Counted from the stretch's first letter, positions 8,303-18,615 are shown. The stretch is 64,000 bases of DNA from Lysobacterales bacterium (GCA_021324945.1 JAJPID010000011.1:22967-86966); one strand, 5' to 3'. Notes: generated by a model not told the origin, from the sequence alone. Translations and numbers: made by a program.

Positions 8303-9628
8303 CTAAAGGATGTAGCGGGAGAGATCCTCGTCGGCGGCCAAGTCTTTGAGGTTTTTGTCCACAAATTCGGCGTCGATCGTGTATTTTTCGCCGTTTTTGT
8401 CAGCAGCTTCGAAGGAAACCTTCTCCAGCAGCCGTTCCATGACCGTATGTAGCCGGCGCGCACCGATGTTTTCAGTGCGCTCGTTGACCCGCGCGGCGAC
8501 TTCGGCCAGCCGCGAGATGCCGGAATCGGTGAACTCCAGGCTGACCCCTTCAGTGGCCAACAGCACCGAATACTGCTTGGTCAGCGCATTGTGCGGCTCG
8601 CGCAGGATGCGCTCGAAGTCCTCGCGGGTGAGCGCCGATAGCTCGACGCGGATCGGCAGGCGACCCTGTAACTCCGGAATCAGGTCGGAAGGTTTCGCCA
8701 GCGAAAACGCACCCGACGCGATGAAAAGAATGTGGTCGGTCCTGATCGGTCCGTACTTGGTGGAAACGGTCGAGCCTTCCACCAGCGGCAGCAGGTCGCG
8801 CTGCACGCCTTCGCGCGACACGCCTGCGCCGCCCCACTCGCCACGCTGCGCGACTTTGTCGATCTCATCGATGAAGACGATGCCGTTCTGTTCGCAATTG
8901 GTGATGGCTTGTGCGCGCAGCTCGTCGTCGTTGAGCAGCTTGCCGGCTTCTTCGTCGATCAACAGGGGCCGTGCGGCCTTGATGCTCAACTTGCGTTTCT
9001 GCGTGCGCCCGCCGCCGAGGTTCTGGAACATCGAACGCAATTGCTGACCCATTTCCTCCATGCCGGGCGGCGCCATGATCTCAACACCGACATTCGCGGC
9101 GAATTCCAGTTCGATCTCGCGGTTGTCCAGCGCACCCTCGTGCAACTGGCGGCGCAGTTTCTGGCGCGTGGCGTTTTCGCTCTCAGACGCCGATTGCGCA
9201 TCCCAGCCGCTCCGCTGCGGCAGCAGCGCATCGAGGATGCGTTCTTCCGCGTTCTCTTCAGCTTGCGATTGCACGCGCGCCTTGGCCTGATCGCGCGTGA
9301 GCTTGTAGGAGACGTCGGCGAGATCGCGGATGATCTGATCGACGTCCTTGCCGACGTACCCGACTTCGGTGAACTTGGTGGCCTCCACTTTTACGAACGG
9401 CGCATTGGCGAGCGTCGCCAGGCGTCGCGCGATCTCGGTCTTGCCCACGCCGGTCGGTCCGATCATCAAAATATTCTTAGGCGTGACTTCGTCGCGAAAA
9501 TCCGGATCGATCTGCATGCGCCGCCAGCGGTTGCGCAGCGCGATCGCGACCGCGCGCTTGGCGTCGTTCTGGCCGATGATGTAGCGGTCGAGTTCGTTGA
9601 CGATTTCGCGGGGGGTGAGTTCGGACAT
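8303..9628 (-). CDS. hslU: HslU ATPase subunit of the HslUV protease
   Basis: 441-residue AAA+ unfoldase that forms the hexameric cap of the HslV peptidase in the cytoplasm and feeds it unfolded substrates. The N-terminal [16 protein letters not shown] block, Walker [10 protein letters not shown] (residues 57-65), Walker B with FIDEIDK, and a C-terminal sensor/arginine region are all present; length equals the family norm. The start at 9628 fits the family N-terminus exactly, yet the 15 bases before it are pyrimidine-rich with no Shine-Dalgarno sequence, because a repeat element fills the space to hslV. Translation may depend on coupling with hslV or on a non-canonical mechanism. Confidence 0.97.
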   Translation of the reverse strand: MSELTPREIVNELDRYIIGQNDAKRAVAIALRNRWRRMQIDPDFRDEVTPKNILMIGPTGVGKTEIARRLATLANAPFVKVEATKFTEVGYVGKDVDQIIRDLADVSYKLTRDQAKARVQSQAEENAEERILDALLPQRSGWDAQSASESENATRQKLRRQLHEGALDNREIELEFAANVGVEIMAPPGMEEMGQQLRSMFQNLGGGRTQKRKLSIKAARPLLIDEEAGKLLNDDELRAQAITNCEQNGIVFIDEIDKVAQRGEWGGAGVSREGVQRDLLPLVEGSTVSTKYGPIRTDHILFIASGAFSLAKPSDLIPELQGRLPIRVELSALTREDFERILREPHNALTKQYSVLLATEGVSLEFTDSGISRLAEVAARVNERTENIGARRLHTVMERLLEKVSFEAADKNGEKYTIDAEFVDKNLKDLAADEDLSRYIL

Positions 9629-9722
9629 GGGATTCGGGAGACGAGAGACTGGAACAGGGAGGCGGTAAACAAAAGCAGCAGCCGTTTTTTTTTACGTCTC
9701 CCGTTTCCTGTCTCCTGTTTCA
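9629..9722. repeat. Inverted GGGAGAC-type repeat between hslV and hslU
   Basis: CGGGAGACG at 9635-9643 is perfectly mirrored by CGTCTCCCG at 9695-9703. The flanks are built of degenerate GGAGACN heptads, and a nine-T run lies at 9685-9693. On the coding (minus) strand it supplies the last ten codons and the stop of hslV and the whole leader before hslU. The same architecture recurs at 42952-43024 and, with another heptad, at 61240-61316. Confidence 0.65.
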
Positions 9723-10258
9723 TCCAGCTCCTCGATGGTCACATTTCGATTCGTGTAAATGCAGATCTCGCCGGCGATCCCGAGCGCCTTCTCCACGATC
9801 GCGCGCGCGCCGAGTTCGGAGTTCTGCAGCAGCGCGAGCGCGGCAGCTTGCGCGAACGGACCGCCCGAGCCGATCGCGATCAGGCCGTGTTCGGGTTCCA
9901 GCACGTCGCCGTTGCCGGAAATCAGCAAAGAAGTCTCCTTGTCGGCCACCGCCAGCATCGCTTCCAGACGACCGAGGCGGCGATCGGTACGCCACTCCTT
10001 GGCAAGTTCGACCGCGGCGCGCGTCAACTGGCCGCTGTGCTTCGAAAGCTTGTCCTCGAACAGTTCGAACAGGGTAAACGCGTCGGCCGTCGCGCCAGCG
10101 AATCCGGCCAGCACATTGGCATCCTTGCCGAGGCGGCGGATCTTCTTCGCATTCGCTTTGACCACGGTGTTGCCCAGCGTGACCTGACCGTCGCCGCCCA
10201 AGACGACCTTGCCGTTGCGGCGCACGGACAGGATGGTGGTGGCGTGAAAGGACTCCAT
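9692..10258 (-). CDS. hslV: HslV peptidase subunit of the HslUV protease
   Basis: 188-residue threonine peptidase forming two stacked hexameric rings that degrade substrates delivered by HslU. The propeptide MESFHA is followed by the catalytic Thr7 in [10 protein letters not shown], which becomes the N-terminus after processing. The [29 protein letters not shown] and GSGG blocks are all present. The start was set at the ATG at 10258, since the upstream open frame has no homology to the family. The C-terminus is odd: after the normal end EEL it carries about ten extra residues (ending KRET) that come from the repeat element at 9629-9722. Confidence 0.96.
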   Translation of the reverse strand: MESFHATTILSVRRNGKVVLGGDGQVTLGNTVVKANAKKIRRLGKDANVLAGFAGATADAFTLFELFEDKLSKHSGQLTRAAVELAKEWRTDRRLGRLEAMLAVADKETSLLISGNGDVLEPEHGLIAIGSGGPFAQAAALALLQNSELGARAIVEKALGIAGEICIYTNRNVTIEELDETGDRKRET

Positions 10259-10472
10259 GGCGTGCCTCGCGAAGACGAGAGCGCCTGAAGGTGGGGCCGG
10301 CCGGGCGAGAAGGCAAGCACATGAGGGCAAAACCGGGTACGGTATGGTTAAATCGGTGTGTGGTTGGCGGTGCAGCAGGGGAGTGGCGCGCGGCGCATGC
10401 GATTGCCTTACCGGCAATTCCGGGGAAAACACGGGTGACCGCGCTGGTGTTGTCCTATCGTTGGGGAGAGTC

Positions 10473-13319
10473 ATGAACCACAAAATGAAACGTTTGTCGC
10501 TGGCCGTGCGTGTCGGATTGACTGCCGGCGTCATCGCATCCGCAGGCCTGGCGCGGGCACAGCAGTCATCTGGTCAGGCGGATCAACAGAATGGTCAGCC
10601 GAAGACTTTGCAGACCGTGGTGGTCACCGGCTCCCTGATCCGCCGCGTCGATCTCGAAACCGCGAGCCCGGTGACGACGGTCGATCGCCAGAAAATCACC
10701 AATTCCGGCAAGCCCACCTTAGGCGATCTGATACAGCAACTGCCCAGTATCGCGGGCAACGCAACCAACCCGCAGAATAATTCGAACGGTGGCGGTGTGG
10801 CTTCGCCATTGACCGAGGGTGGCGATGCCGCCTCACGCGTATCGCTGCGCGGCTTGGGGACTGGGCGCACGCTGGTGCTCGTGGATGGTCAGCGCATGCT
10901 CAACGCCGACCTGAACCTGATCCCTGAGGCCATGGTCGAGCGGATCGAGGTGCTCAATGAGGGCGGCGCCACGGTGTACGGCTCCGATGCGGTCGGCGGT
11001 GTCGTGAATATCATCCTGCGCAAGAATTTCGAGGGCGCCGAGCTCACCTTCAACGACGGCATTTCCGGCCACGGCGATGGGCAGCGGCGCGGATTCAGCG
11101 TGGCAATGGGGCACTCGAACGAAAAGTTCAGTCTTGCCGGCGGCCTCGACTACAACAAGTACGACGAAGTGCCGGCCACGCGGCGGGACTTTTCGAAAGC
11201 GCAGTTGTATCTCTCGGATGGCATGGTCAGCGTGGCGGGATCGAGTTCGATTCCGACGGGCCGGATACAAGTCCCGCCCACGGTCGCCGCTCAATTTCCC
11301 GACTGCTACAAGAATCAAATCACCTTGGCCAGCGGCGATGGCACTAGCGTGAGCGATTATCGCTGCCGTACCCCGGCAGACACGTACAACTACGCCGCCT
11401 ACAACTACATCCAGGTCTCGCAACAGCGTGTGGACGGATTTCTGCTCGGCAGTTACAACCTCACCGACAACGTCACGGCGTTCGTCGATGCCTTCTACAA
11501 CCATACCGATTCGGCCGGACTAGACGCGCCTGCGCCGGTAGGCACCGGCGACGGTTTGGTCATTCCGGCCTCGGCGCCGTTCAATCCATTCGGTGTCACA
11601 TTCGCGGCGCCTCCGCCGCCCGGTGCGCCGCCCGGCCCGCCGACCTACACCTTCCAGACACGCCTCACCAGCTTGGGCACTCGCATCCACCCTTACACCA
11701 CCAGCACGGGGCAGGTTATCGGCGGCTTGCGCGGTGAGTTGGGCCAAAGCTGGAACTGGAATGTCACCGTCGACTACGGCCATACCGCGCGCATGCAATT
11801 CGACGAGAACGAGATCGACATTCCGGCGTTGCAGGCGGCGATCGACAATGGCGTCAACATCTTCGACCAGGCCGCCAACGCCGCTGCGCTGGAAGCGGCT
11901 GGCGTGGACGCCGACGTGGCCTATCACAAGTACGAAACGCTTCGGCAGATCTCGGGCGGTGCCAACGGTGATCTGTTCTCGCTGCCGGCAGGCCCAGTGC
12001 AATTGGCATTCGGTGCGTTGTACCGCAAGCAAAGCATGAACTACACGGTGGATCCGCGTGCTTTGCTCAATCCGGTGACGGCCACTTGCGATATCTTGCA
12101 GGAAGGGTGCGGTTCACCTGGACGCGGCAGTGACGACGTCAAGGAGGCCTTCGCCGAAACGCTTATTCCGTTGCTGTCCAAGGTACCCGGTGCGTATTCG
12201 TTGAACGTCGATCTGGGCGTGCGCTACTCCGATTACAACACCGCCGGCTCGACCACCAACGGCAAGATCGCAATCGAATGGCGTCCGGTGCAGGATCTGC
12301 TGGTGCGGGGAACCGCGCAACAGGTCTTCCGTGCCCCAGACCTCGACCAGTTGTATGACGGCCGCTCGCTGGTGCAGCCTGCGTTGAACGATCCGTGCAA
12401 TGGCTTGACTCTGGCGGAAATAGCTCAACACGCCAACGCTTGTCAGTACACCCAGTACGCCACTCCTCAGCCCTATGAGGCCACCGGCGAGCAAGTCAAT
12501 ACCTACTACTCGGGCGCCAACGTCGTGGGTAGAGCCCTGAAGCCGGAACATGGCAAATCCATGGACTTCGGTTTTGTATATGACCCAAGCTGGGCGCCCG
12601 GCGTGAACACCAGCGTGGACTTTTGGCACATCTACCTCTACGACACTCTCGTGGCGATCGATGGGCCGACCGTGGTGCAAGCGTGTTTCGACAACAACGC
12701 CAGTCCGTTCTGTCCGTTCATCCACCGCTACGACAACACCACCACGACCCCCGGGCAGATCTTCTACATCGATACGCCGGTGGTGAACCTCGGCACATTG
12801 AGCACCAGCGGCATCGACTTCACGTTGAACTATGCCATCCCGCATTTCAACCTGGGGCAAGTCGATCCGGGCAATTTCAAGGCTGGTCTCGATACCAGTT
12901 ATGTCGCGACATTCAACGATGACCCCACGCCGGGTGAAGCCGGAGATGCGGTCAAGAAATATGCGGGAACCTGGAGCACGCAATTCGGCAATATCGCGCG
13001 ATGGCGTGCAGCGGTCACGCTCAACTGGAACCGTGGCCCCTGGGATGCACAGTGGCGGACGCGCTATATCAGCCCGGTGACGGCACTCCAGGCGGATGCC
13101 GGCACGCATGCAAATTTGCCCGTGGCCTCCGTGACGTACAGCGATTTGCAGCTCGGCTACGCGATACCGACGATCCACACGCGTTTCGACGTGGGCGTGG
13201 ACAATCTCTTCGATCGACTACCACCGCTGATTTATCAGAACGGCCAGGTCAATACTGACGTCGCCACTTACGACACGATGGGCCGTTACTACTGGGCACG
13301 CGCGACGCTGAAGTTCTGA
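10473..13319 (+). CDS. TonB-dependent outer-membrane receptor
   Basis: 948-residue outer-membrane transporter. A signal peptide ends about residue 29 (GLARA-Q). The plug domain begins with [13 protein letters not shown] and includes the [16 protein letters not shown] block; a 22-strand barrel follows and ends in the aromatic signature ARATLKF. The ATG at 10473 has GGAGAG upstream. This subclass (GSLIRR plug, long extracellular loops, Pro-rich insert near residue 380) is common in Xanthomonadales and imports peptides, glycans or metal chelates by TonB energy; the ligand cannot be told. A strong terminator follows it, and the next gene is a TPR-sulfotransferase, a pairing that recurs in this group. 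Confidence 0.93.
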   Translation: MNHKMKRLSLAVRVGLTAGVIASAGLARAQQSSGQADQQNGQPKTLQTVVVTGSLIRRVDLETASPVTTVDRQKITNSGKPTLGDLIQQLPSIAGNATNPQNNSNGGGVASPLTEGGDAASRVSLRGLGTGRTLVLVDGQRMLNADLNLIPEAMVERIEVLNEGGATVYGSDAVGGVVNIILRKNFEGAELTFNDGISGHGDGQRRGFSVAMGHSNEKFSLAGGLDYNKYDEVPATRRDFSKAQLYLSDGMVSVAGSSSIPTGRIQVPPTVAAQFPDCYKNQITLASGDGTSVSDYRCRTPADTYNYAAYNYIQVSQQRVDGFLLGSYNLTDNVTAFVDAFYNHTDSAGLDAPAPVGTGDGLVIPASAPFNPFGVTFAAPPPPGAPPGPPTYTFQTRLTSLGTRIHPYTTSTGQVIGGLRGELGQSWNWNVTVDYGHTARMQFDENEIDIPALQAAIDNGVNIFDQAANAAALEAAGVDADVAYHKYETLRQISGGANGDLFSLPAGPVQLAFGALYRKQSMNYTVDPRALLNPVTATCDILQEGCGSPGRGSDDVKEAFAETLIPLLSKVPGAYSLNVDLGVRYSDYNTAGSTTNGKIAIEWRPVQDLLVRGTAQQVFRAPDLDQLYDGRSLVQPALNDPCNGLTLAEIAQHANACQYTQYATPQPYEATGEQVNTYYSGANVVGRALKPEHGKSMDFGFVYDPSWAPGVNTSVDFWHIYLYDTLVAIDGPTVVQACFDNNASPFCPFIHRYDNTTTTPGQIFYIDTPVVNLGTLSTSGIDFTLNYAIPHFNLGQVDPGNFKAGLDTSYVATFNDDPTPGEAGDAVKKYAGTWSTQFGNIARWRAAVTLNWNRGPWDAQWRTRYISPVTALQADAGTHANLPVASVTYSDLQLGYAIPTIHTRFDVGVDNLFDRLPPLIYQNGQVNTDVATYDTMGRYYWARATLKF

Positions 13320-13348
13320 CTTTTGCCGGAAATCGAAAGAGGAACGCA

Positions 13349-13378
13349 AGGGCGTCGCGCAAGCGGCGCCCTTTTTTT
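13349..13378 (+). terminator. Rho-independent terminator after the TonB receptor gene
   Basis: AGGGCG at 13349-13354 pairs with CGCCCT at 13367-13372, with additional inner pairing, and is followed by seven T residues. It separates the receptor from the sulfotransferase gene, so the latter should have its own promoter. Confidence 0.85.
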
Positions 13379-13418
13379 GGGGCGCTAGACTGGAGCGATC
13401 TTTGCGGGATTTCGTCGC

Positions 13419-15281
13419 ATGACCGTTTCAACCGACGCGCTTGTCCAAGCCATGGCCACCGCCTGGAACGCGGGCGACGCCGAAAGGGTGATCGCATTGG
13501 CCGCGCATGCGTCGGCGAGCGGGTCCGAGGCCGAAGGCTTTCTCGTCCTGCTGGGCTTGGCGCAGCAACAGACAAAGCGTCATGCGCAAGCGGCGAAGAC
13601 ATTCGAACGCTTGTCACAAATGCGTCCGGAGGTTTCCGCCTACTGGAACAATCTGGGGGCGGTCAGTCGTTTGGCGGGCGATCTCGAGAACTCGCAACGT
13701 GCGCTGCTCAAAGCGCTGTCGCTTGCACCCGAGGATGCCGACGTGCATTACAACCTCGGCCTTCTTTACATCCAGCAGCGCCGCTGGTCCGCGGCGCGCG
13801 AGGTGCTGCTGGATGCAGTGCGGCTCGCGCCGCGCTTTGTCGAAGCACGTCTGGAAGCCGCATACGCCTGTCATGTCTGCGGTGACATCGAAGGCGAGGA
13901 GACGATGCTGCAGGACGTCGACGGCTGGCCACCGCAAGCGGCCGAGCAGGCTTTGATGCTGGCTTCGATCCTGTCGGTGCTGGGACGTTTGGAAACGGCG
14001 TTGAAGGTGTTGGGACAAGCACGGTTGCCGCCAGGATCAGCGGCGAAGCCGATGCGGCTTCGCGTCGCGGCGCAGCGCGCTGCGTTGTACGAGCGCAACA
14101 ACTTGTTCGAACGCGCGCAGGAAGAATTGCAGCAATTGCCGCTGACCGAACTGAACTCGCTGCCGACCGATGCGGATGCCGCACGCATCGACGGCTGGCG
14201 TGTCCACGCCGTGATGGCGATGCGCGAGCGCCGCTATGGCGATGCGGCGGAGCTGTATCGGCGCGTGCTGGATTTGGCCCGCGACGACGAAACTCGCGCC
14301 AGTGCTGCATTCGGCCTGGGTGCCGCGTGTAATCGGCAATCGCGTTTCGACGAGGCGTGGGATGCGCTCGAGATCGCCCACGCGGTGCAAATGGCCGTTG
14401 CTCGAGAAGCGGCGCCGGAGTTGGCCAAGCCGGACAGCCAGCCCTTGCCAATGACGGCTCGTTCGGTGGACGCGAGCACGTACTCGAAATGGAAACCGCT
14501 GAGCGCGCCTTCCCCCTCGCGCAGCCCGGTGTTCGTGATCGGCTTTCCGCGTTCGGGCACCACCTTGCTGGAGCAGATGCTGGACGCGCACCCGGATTTC
14601 CGCTCGATGGATGAACGCGGCTACATCTATCAATTGATCGAGCGCATGGAACACGCGGGCCAGCGCTATCCGGATGATCTCGCCGAACTCACGCAGATCG
14701 AGGCGGATCAACTGCGCGCCGTTTATTGGAAGCTGGTCGATCGCACGCTACCCGATCTCGGTCAGTGTCGCCTGATCGACAAGAATCCTCTCAACATGCT
14801 GTGCATGCCGATGATCCTGCGGCTGTTTCCGGATGCGCGCATCATCTTGTGCCTGCGGCATCCGTGTGACGTGTTGCTCTCTTGCGGCATGCAGCCGTTC
14901 CGTTCGCCGGCCTTCATGGTGCTGTGCTCGTCGTTGCAGCGGCTCGCACGCGGATACGCAGATGCGTTCGAACAGTGCTGCCGCCACCTCGAAGTGTTCA
15001 AACCGCACGTACTGCAATGGCGCTATGAAACCGTTGTCGAGGACTTTGAGGACGCGGTGATGCGGCTGGGCAAATTTATCGGCGTGGAAGACGCCTCGCC
15101 GTTCGCCGCCTTCGCCGAGCACGCTCGCGCCAAGCGGTTCATCGCCACGCCGAGCTATGCGCAAGTCATCCAGCCGGTGCATCGTAGTTCGGTGGGACGC
15201 TGGAGGAACTATCGCGAGCGGTTCGAGCCGGTGATTCCGGTGCTGCGGCCGTGGCTGGAGCGCTTCGGCTACGACGCGTGA
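13419..15281 (+). CDS. TPR-repeat sulfotransferase
   Basis: 620 residues. Residues 1-330 form tetratricopeptide repeats (helical pairs with the A..Y.NLG pattern, e.g. VHYNLGLLYIQQRRW near 110). From about 365 a sulfotransferase domain begins with the PAPS-binding loop VIGFPRSGTTLLEQML; a later block near residue 480 (ILCLRHPCDVLLSCGMQ) fits the 3'-phosphate-binding helix. Sulfotransferases of this type move a sulfuryl group from PAPS to an acceptor, here probably a protein or peptide held by the TPR part; this is inference from architecture. No signal peptide is seen, so it is cytoplasmic. It sits alone behind a terminator, 100 bp after a TonB receptor gene. Confidence 0.87.
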   Translation: MTVSTDALVQAMATAWNAGDAERVIALAAHASASGSEAEGFLVLLGLAQQQTKRHAQAAKTFERLSQMRPEVSAYWNNLGAVSRLAGDLENSQRALLKALSLAPEDADVHYNLGLLYIQQRRWSAAREVLLDAVRLAPRFVEARLEAAYACHVCGDIEGEETMLQDVDGWPPQAAEQALMLASILSVLGRLETALKVLGQARLPPGSAAKPMRLRVAAQRAALYERNNLFERAQEELQQLPLTELNSLPTDADAARIDGWRVHAVMAMRERRYGDAAELYRRVLDLARDDETRASAAFGLGAACNRQSRFDEAWDALEIAHAVQMAVAREAAPELAKPDSQPLPMTARSVDASTYSKWKPLSAPSPSRSPVFVIGFPRSGTTLLEQMLDAHPDFRSMDERGYIYQLIERMEHAGQRYPDDLAELTQIEADQLRAVYWKLVDRTLPDLGQCRLIDKNPLNMLCMPMILRLFPDARIILCLRHPCDVLLSCGMQPFRSPAFMVLCSSLQRLARGYADAFEQCCRHLEVFKPHVLQWRYETVVEDFEDAVMRLGKFIGVEDASPFAAFAEHARAKRFIATPSYAQVIQPVHRSSVGRWRNYRERFEPVIPVLRPWLERFGYDA

Positions 15282-15288
15282 TGCGCCG

Positions 15289-16182
15289 CTATTTCCGTTT
15301 CGCCCGCGGATGCGCGGCGTCATAAACGCGCGCGAGGTGCTGGAAATCCAGATGCGTGTAGATCTGCGTGGTGCCGATGTCGGCGTGGCCGAGCAGTTCC
15401 TGCACCGCGCGCAGGTCGCCGGAGGATTCCAGCAGGTGCGATGCGCAGGAATGCCGCAGCAGGTGCGGATATACGCGCTGCCACACGCCTTGTTCTTTCG
15501 CGCGGCGCTTGATGCGCGCGCGCACCGCGCCGGGCGTGATCGGCTGACCGTTGCGTCCGCGCCACAGCGGATCTCCCGATTGCGGCATATCCAATTCGTG
15601 CAAGGCATTCAACGCGGCGATCGCGCGGCTGCCGACCGGCACGATGCGCGTCTTGCCGCCCTTCCCGGAAACCACGCGCAGCATTCCGTCGTTCAAATCC
15701 AGATCGCGCCAGCGCACGGCGCACAATTCCGAAACACGCAGTCCGCTGGAATACAGCAGTTCCATCAGCGCGCGGTCGCGCACCGTTTCCGGTTCGTCGC
15801 CCTCGATTTCCACCAGCGCGGCAACCTGATCGACATCCAGCACCTGCGGCAATTTGCGCCGCGCCTTGGGCGAACGCACGCCGTTGGCGGGGTTCACGCC
15901 AACCTCGCCGCGCCGTGCGAGAAACTTGAAGAAGCTGCGCCACGCGGACAATTTGGCGCGCAAGGTCGAAGGCGTCAGACCGCGGCGATGTTCGGACGCG
16001 ATCAGTGTCTGCACCTGCTCGCCGCGCAGGTCGCGCCAGTGCGTGAGCGCCTGCGACTGCATGTAGTCGCGCAGGCTCTTCAATTCATCCCGGTACTTGT
16101 GCAGTGTCGAAGGCGAGTAGCGGCGCTCGTCGCGCAGATATTCGAGAAACTTTTCGACCGCGGCGGAAAGCGGCTCGGACAT
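15289..16182 (-). CDS. xerC: Tyrosine recombinase XerC
   Basis: 297 residues, the normal XerC size. The SAM-like N-terminal DNA-binding domain covers residues 1-90; the catalytic domain carries Arg149 (SSGLRVSEL), Lys173 (SGKGGK), His240 and Arg243 (HLLRHS), His266 and the nucleophile Tyr275 (QIYTHLDF). With XerD it resolves chromosome dimers at dif near the division septum. The start at 16182 fits the family; the frame extends nine codons further only by overlapping DUF484. One base separates it from the DUF484 stop, in the conserved lptM-dapF-DUF484-xerC operon. Confidence 0.96.
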   Translation of the reverse strand: MSEPLSAAVEKFLEYLRDERRYSPSTLHKYRDELKSLRDYMQSQALTHWRDLRGEQVQTLIASEHRRGLTPSTLRAKLSAWRSFFKFLARRGEVGVNPANGVRSPKARRKLPQVLDVDQVAALVEIEGDEPETVRDRALMELLYSSGLRVSELCAVRWRDLDLNDGMLRVVSGKGGKTRIVPVGSRAIAALNALHELDMPQSGDPLWRGRNGQPITPGAVRARIKRRAKEQGVWQRVYPHLLRHSCASHLLESSGDLRAVQELLGHADIGTTQIYTHLDFQHLARVYDAAHPRAKRK

Positions 16183-16183
16183 T

Positions 16184-16900
16184 TCAATCGAAGCGCGCGA
16201 GCGCGGCATCGAGCGCTTGTGCGATCAGTTTCAGGAAAATAGTGCCAATACCGGGATGGAAGCGGTTGATGTCGTCGCTGCCGATCGCGAGCAGACCACG
16301 CTCGCCGATCTTCAGCAGCGAGCAGGATTGCACCTGCGATGCGCACGCGCCAAACAATCGATCCAGCTTGTCCTGCGCCAGCCGGCCGCACAGCGGCTCG
16401 CTGCGCGCGAGGAATTCGGAAAATTCCGGCAACGCGGCCTTGCCCTGCGGCACTGCGAGCAGCCATTGCGCGCGCGGCAAATCGCCGCCGTCGCGGAACA
16501 GCGCGAGACACACGAGATCGGTGTGGAAATCCTCGTTCAGCGCAGCGACGAAACTGCGGCAGGTCTCTTCCAGCGTGTTTGCGCGGAGCAGTGTGATCGT
16601 GAGCGAATGCACGCGTACCATCAGCTGCTCGTTGTCCGTCGCGATCGCGATCAGATCGGCCAGACGTTCGTTCAGTTCTTCGTTCCGCGCGCGCAGCGCT
16701 TCAAGCTGATAGGCCGTAAGCGAAGCGGCCGGGCCATGTTCGCGCGGGATCACCAGCTCTTGGGCGAGATCGGGAAAATCCTTGAGGAACTGCAGATGGC
16801 TACGCAGGTATTCGGCGACGTCCATCGCCTGCAAACCGGCTTTCAACGACATTTCGGGCATGGCGGCAACCTGAGTCGGCATTGCGCGCAGTGTGGACAT
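16184..16900 (-). CDS. DUF484 family protein
   Basis: About 238 residues. DUF484 proteins have an N-terminal helical part (DVAEYLRSHLQFLKDFPDL) and a GAF-like domain, seen here in the GERGLLAIGSDD stretch near the end. Their molecular role is not established; the gene lies between dapF and xerC in many gammaproteobacteria, as here. The ATG at 16900 is the first one that gives the family N-terminus; the one at 16882 is also possible. The 70 residues encoded further upstream overlap dapF and are Arg-rich, so they were left out. Cytoplasmic. Confidence 0.88.
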   Translation of the reverse strand: MSTLRAMPTQVAAMPEMSLKAGLQAMDVAEYLRSHLQFLKDFPDLAQELVIPREHGPAASLTAYQLEALRARNEELNERLADLIAIATDNEQLMVRVHSLTITLLRANTLEETCRSFVAALNEDFHTDLVCLALFRDGGDLPRAQWLLAVPQGKAALPEFSEFLARSEPLCGRLAQDKLDRLFGACASQVQSCSLLKIGERGLLAIGSDDINRFHPGIGTIFLKLIAQALDAALARFD

Positions 16901-16950
16901 TCGCGACTGCGAACGCAACGGCTCGCAAGCAAATATGTATGGTGCTTGGC

Positions 16951-17778
16951 TCAGCCAAGCCACTCGGCGTCGAAGACAAAACTTGCAGGCCCGGTCATCC
17001 AGAGCGATCCCGCGCCGCGCCATTCGATTTCCAATTCGCCGCCGGGGAGTGTCACGCGCACGCGCTCGGCGACGCGATCGCGCCGACGCAGCACGGCGAC
17101 CGCCGCGCAAGCGCCGCTGCCGCAGGCGCGGGTCCAGCCTGCGCCGCGTTCGTGCACGCGCAGTTTGATTGCCTCTCGCGACAATACCTGCGCGAAGCCT
17201 GCATTCGCGCCTTGCGGAAAGCGTGGGTGCACCGTGATTGCTGGTCCGAGGAGCTGCACGTTTGGCGCGTCGAGATTCTCGACTTCAACCACCGCGTGCG
17301 GATTGCCCATCGATACCGCGCCGATGGTGATGCAATCGCCATCAACGTCCAGCGCGTAACTGTTGGCCTCCGCTTGCGCGTCGAACGGAATGCGCGCGGG
17401 ATCGAACTGCGGCTCGCCCATGTCGACAGCGATGGGGCCATTATCGAGCAACCGTACTTGCACCATGCCTGCCGGGCCTTGCAGTCGCGCGCGGTTTTCC
17501 TGCAATGCGCCCGCGCGCCGCAGCCACGCGGCGATGCAGCGCACGCCGTTGCCGCATTGTTGCGCGGAAGAGCCATCGGCATTGCGGATCGAATAGGCGA
17601 AATCGGCTGCGCTATCGCGCGCGCATTCGACGACCAGCAACTGATCGAAACCGACTCCGGTGCGGCGGTCTGCCATCGCGCGCACCTGCTCAACGCTCAG
17701 CGACACCGGTGCCGAGCGCGCATCGAGCACGACGAAGTCGTTGCCCAAGCCGTGCATCTTGGTGAAGCGCAGCGGCAC
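16951..17778 (-). CDS. dapF: Diaminopimelate epimerase
   Basis: 275 residues. It interconverts LL- and meso-diaminopimelate for lysine and peptidoglycan synthesis. Both catalytic cysteines are visible, Cys75 in QQCGNGVRC and Cys219 in ACGSGACA, together with the KMHGLGNDFVVLD start. I chose the GTG at 17778 because it gives the standard LRFTKMHG N-terminus and lies four bases after the lptM stop; the open frame before it overlaps lptM and GNAT sequence. Part of the lptM-dapF-DUF484-xerC operon. Confidence 0.96.
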   Translation of the reverse strand: MPLRFTKMHGLGNDFVVLDARSAPVSLSVEQVRAMADRRTGVGFDQLLVVECARDSAADFAYSIRNADGSSAQQCGNGVRCIAAWLRRAGALQENRARLQGPAGMVQVRLLDNGPIAVDMGEPQFDPARIPFDAQAEANSYALDVDGDCITIGAVSMGNPHAVVEVENLDAPNVQLLGPAITVHPRFPQGANAGFAQVLSREAIKLRVHERGAGWTRACGSGACAAVAVLRRRDRVAERVRVTLPGGELEIEWRGAGSLWMTGPASFVFDAEWLG

Positions 17779-17782
17779 GCGA

Positions 17783-17974
17783 TCAGCCGATGCCGTCGTC
17801 GTCCGGAGTCGGCGTCGGCAGCGTGGGCGCGGGCGGAGGCGGAGGCGGCGAATGCGCCGGCGCCGGGACTGCGCCGGGCTTGGGTGTCGGTCGCACCAGC
17901 GGGCCTTTCTGTCCGCAACCGGCGAGCGCGGCAGCGGCAAGCAGCAATCCGGCGATGAAAATCGAGCGGCGCAT
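17783..17974 (-). CDS. lptM: LptM-like small lipoprotein (YifL family)
   Basis: 63 residues. A signal peptide with the lipobox LAGC puts the lipidated cysteine at position 20, followed by the family mark GQKGPL and a Pro-rich flexible tail. LptM helps the LptD-LptE translocon mature in the outer membrane by mimicking LPS, according to work in E. coli. GGAG lies nine bases before the ATG. First gene of the dapF operon, four bases before dapF, which is the usual place. Confidence 0.88.
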   Translation of the reverse strand: MRRSIFIAGLLLAAAALAGCGQKGPLVRPTPKPGAVPAPAHSPPPPPPAPTLPTPTPDDDGIG

Positions 17975-18035
17975 GAGAAGAGCTCCGTGATGACGCGCAG
18001 TATACGCAGCCCGCGGCCATCTCGGTCAATGGCGA

Positions 18036-18491
18036 TCAGACCAGCGGTTTTTCGTGCCGCCACGCATCCGCACCGTTTTCGTAGAAGCCCGGCTCGCGTT
18101 TGCGGCGCAGATAACCGCGCTTTTCATACATCGCAATCGCGGTGGTATTGTCGGTGCGCACTTCCAGCCGCATCGTTTCGCAGCCGCGTTTGCGGGCTTC
18201 GTCTTCCGCCGCTTGCAGCAATGCCGCTCCCACGCCTCGGCCACGAGAGTCATGCGAAGTCGCGATCGAATACAACCGCGCGCGCTTGCTCCCGTGCCGG
18301 AAGAACAGCAGCGCGCAGCCGGCCACCGATCCGTCCGTGTCGGCCACCAGCACGGCCGCGCTGGCGGCGCGGATGTGCCGCCGCCACTGCGCGCGGCTGA
18401 CGCGGTCATGGTCGAAACTGGATTCCTCCAGCGCCACGAGCGCATCCAGATCGTCAGGCCGGGCGTGGCGGATGCGAAAGGAAGGCGACAT
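18036..18491 (-). CDS. GNAT-family N-acetyltransferase
   Basis: 151 residues, a single RimI-like GNAT domain. Motif A, the acetyl-CoA pyrophosphate loop, is SRGRGVGAALLQ around residues 85-96; the C-terminal NTTAIAMYEKRGY block is typical of the family. The gene faces away from an ATP-grasp ligase of the RimK/RLAN type 124 bp away. In many proteobacteria that ligase is accompanied by a GNAT gene fused to a C39-like peptidase; here only the GNAT part is present. The acceptor, probably an amino group of a small peptide or protein, is unknown. Confidence 0.85.
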   Translation of the reverse strand: MSPSFRIRHARPDDLDALVALEESSFDHDRVSRAQWRRHIRAASAAVLVADTDGSVAGCALLFFRHGSKRARLYSIATSHDSRGRGVGAALLQAAEDEARKRGCETMRLEVRTDNTTAIAMYEKRGYLRRKREPGFYENGADAWRHEKPLV

Positions 18492-18615
18492 GCCGACAGC
18501 CTAGGCTGTGCGGCCACCACGCGGCAAGTTGCCGCTTGCGCGCTGCGCTGTGCGACACTGTGCCTCCAGCCGGCCATCTTTCGCGAATATCACATAGACA
18601 CTCGGAATCGACGGA

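Noticed and set aside
8732..10288. A 518-codon plus-strand frame across hslU and hslV.
   Set aside because: Antisense to two complete protease genes; the translation shows no family features.
10259..10472. N-terminal extension of the TonB receptor to 10257.
   Set aside because: It would place 72 residues before a clear signal peptide; the ATG at 10473 has a ribosome-binding site.
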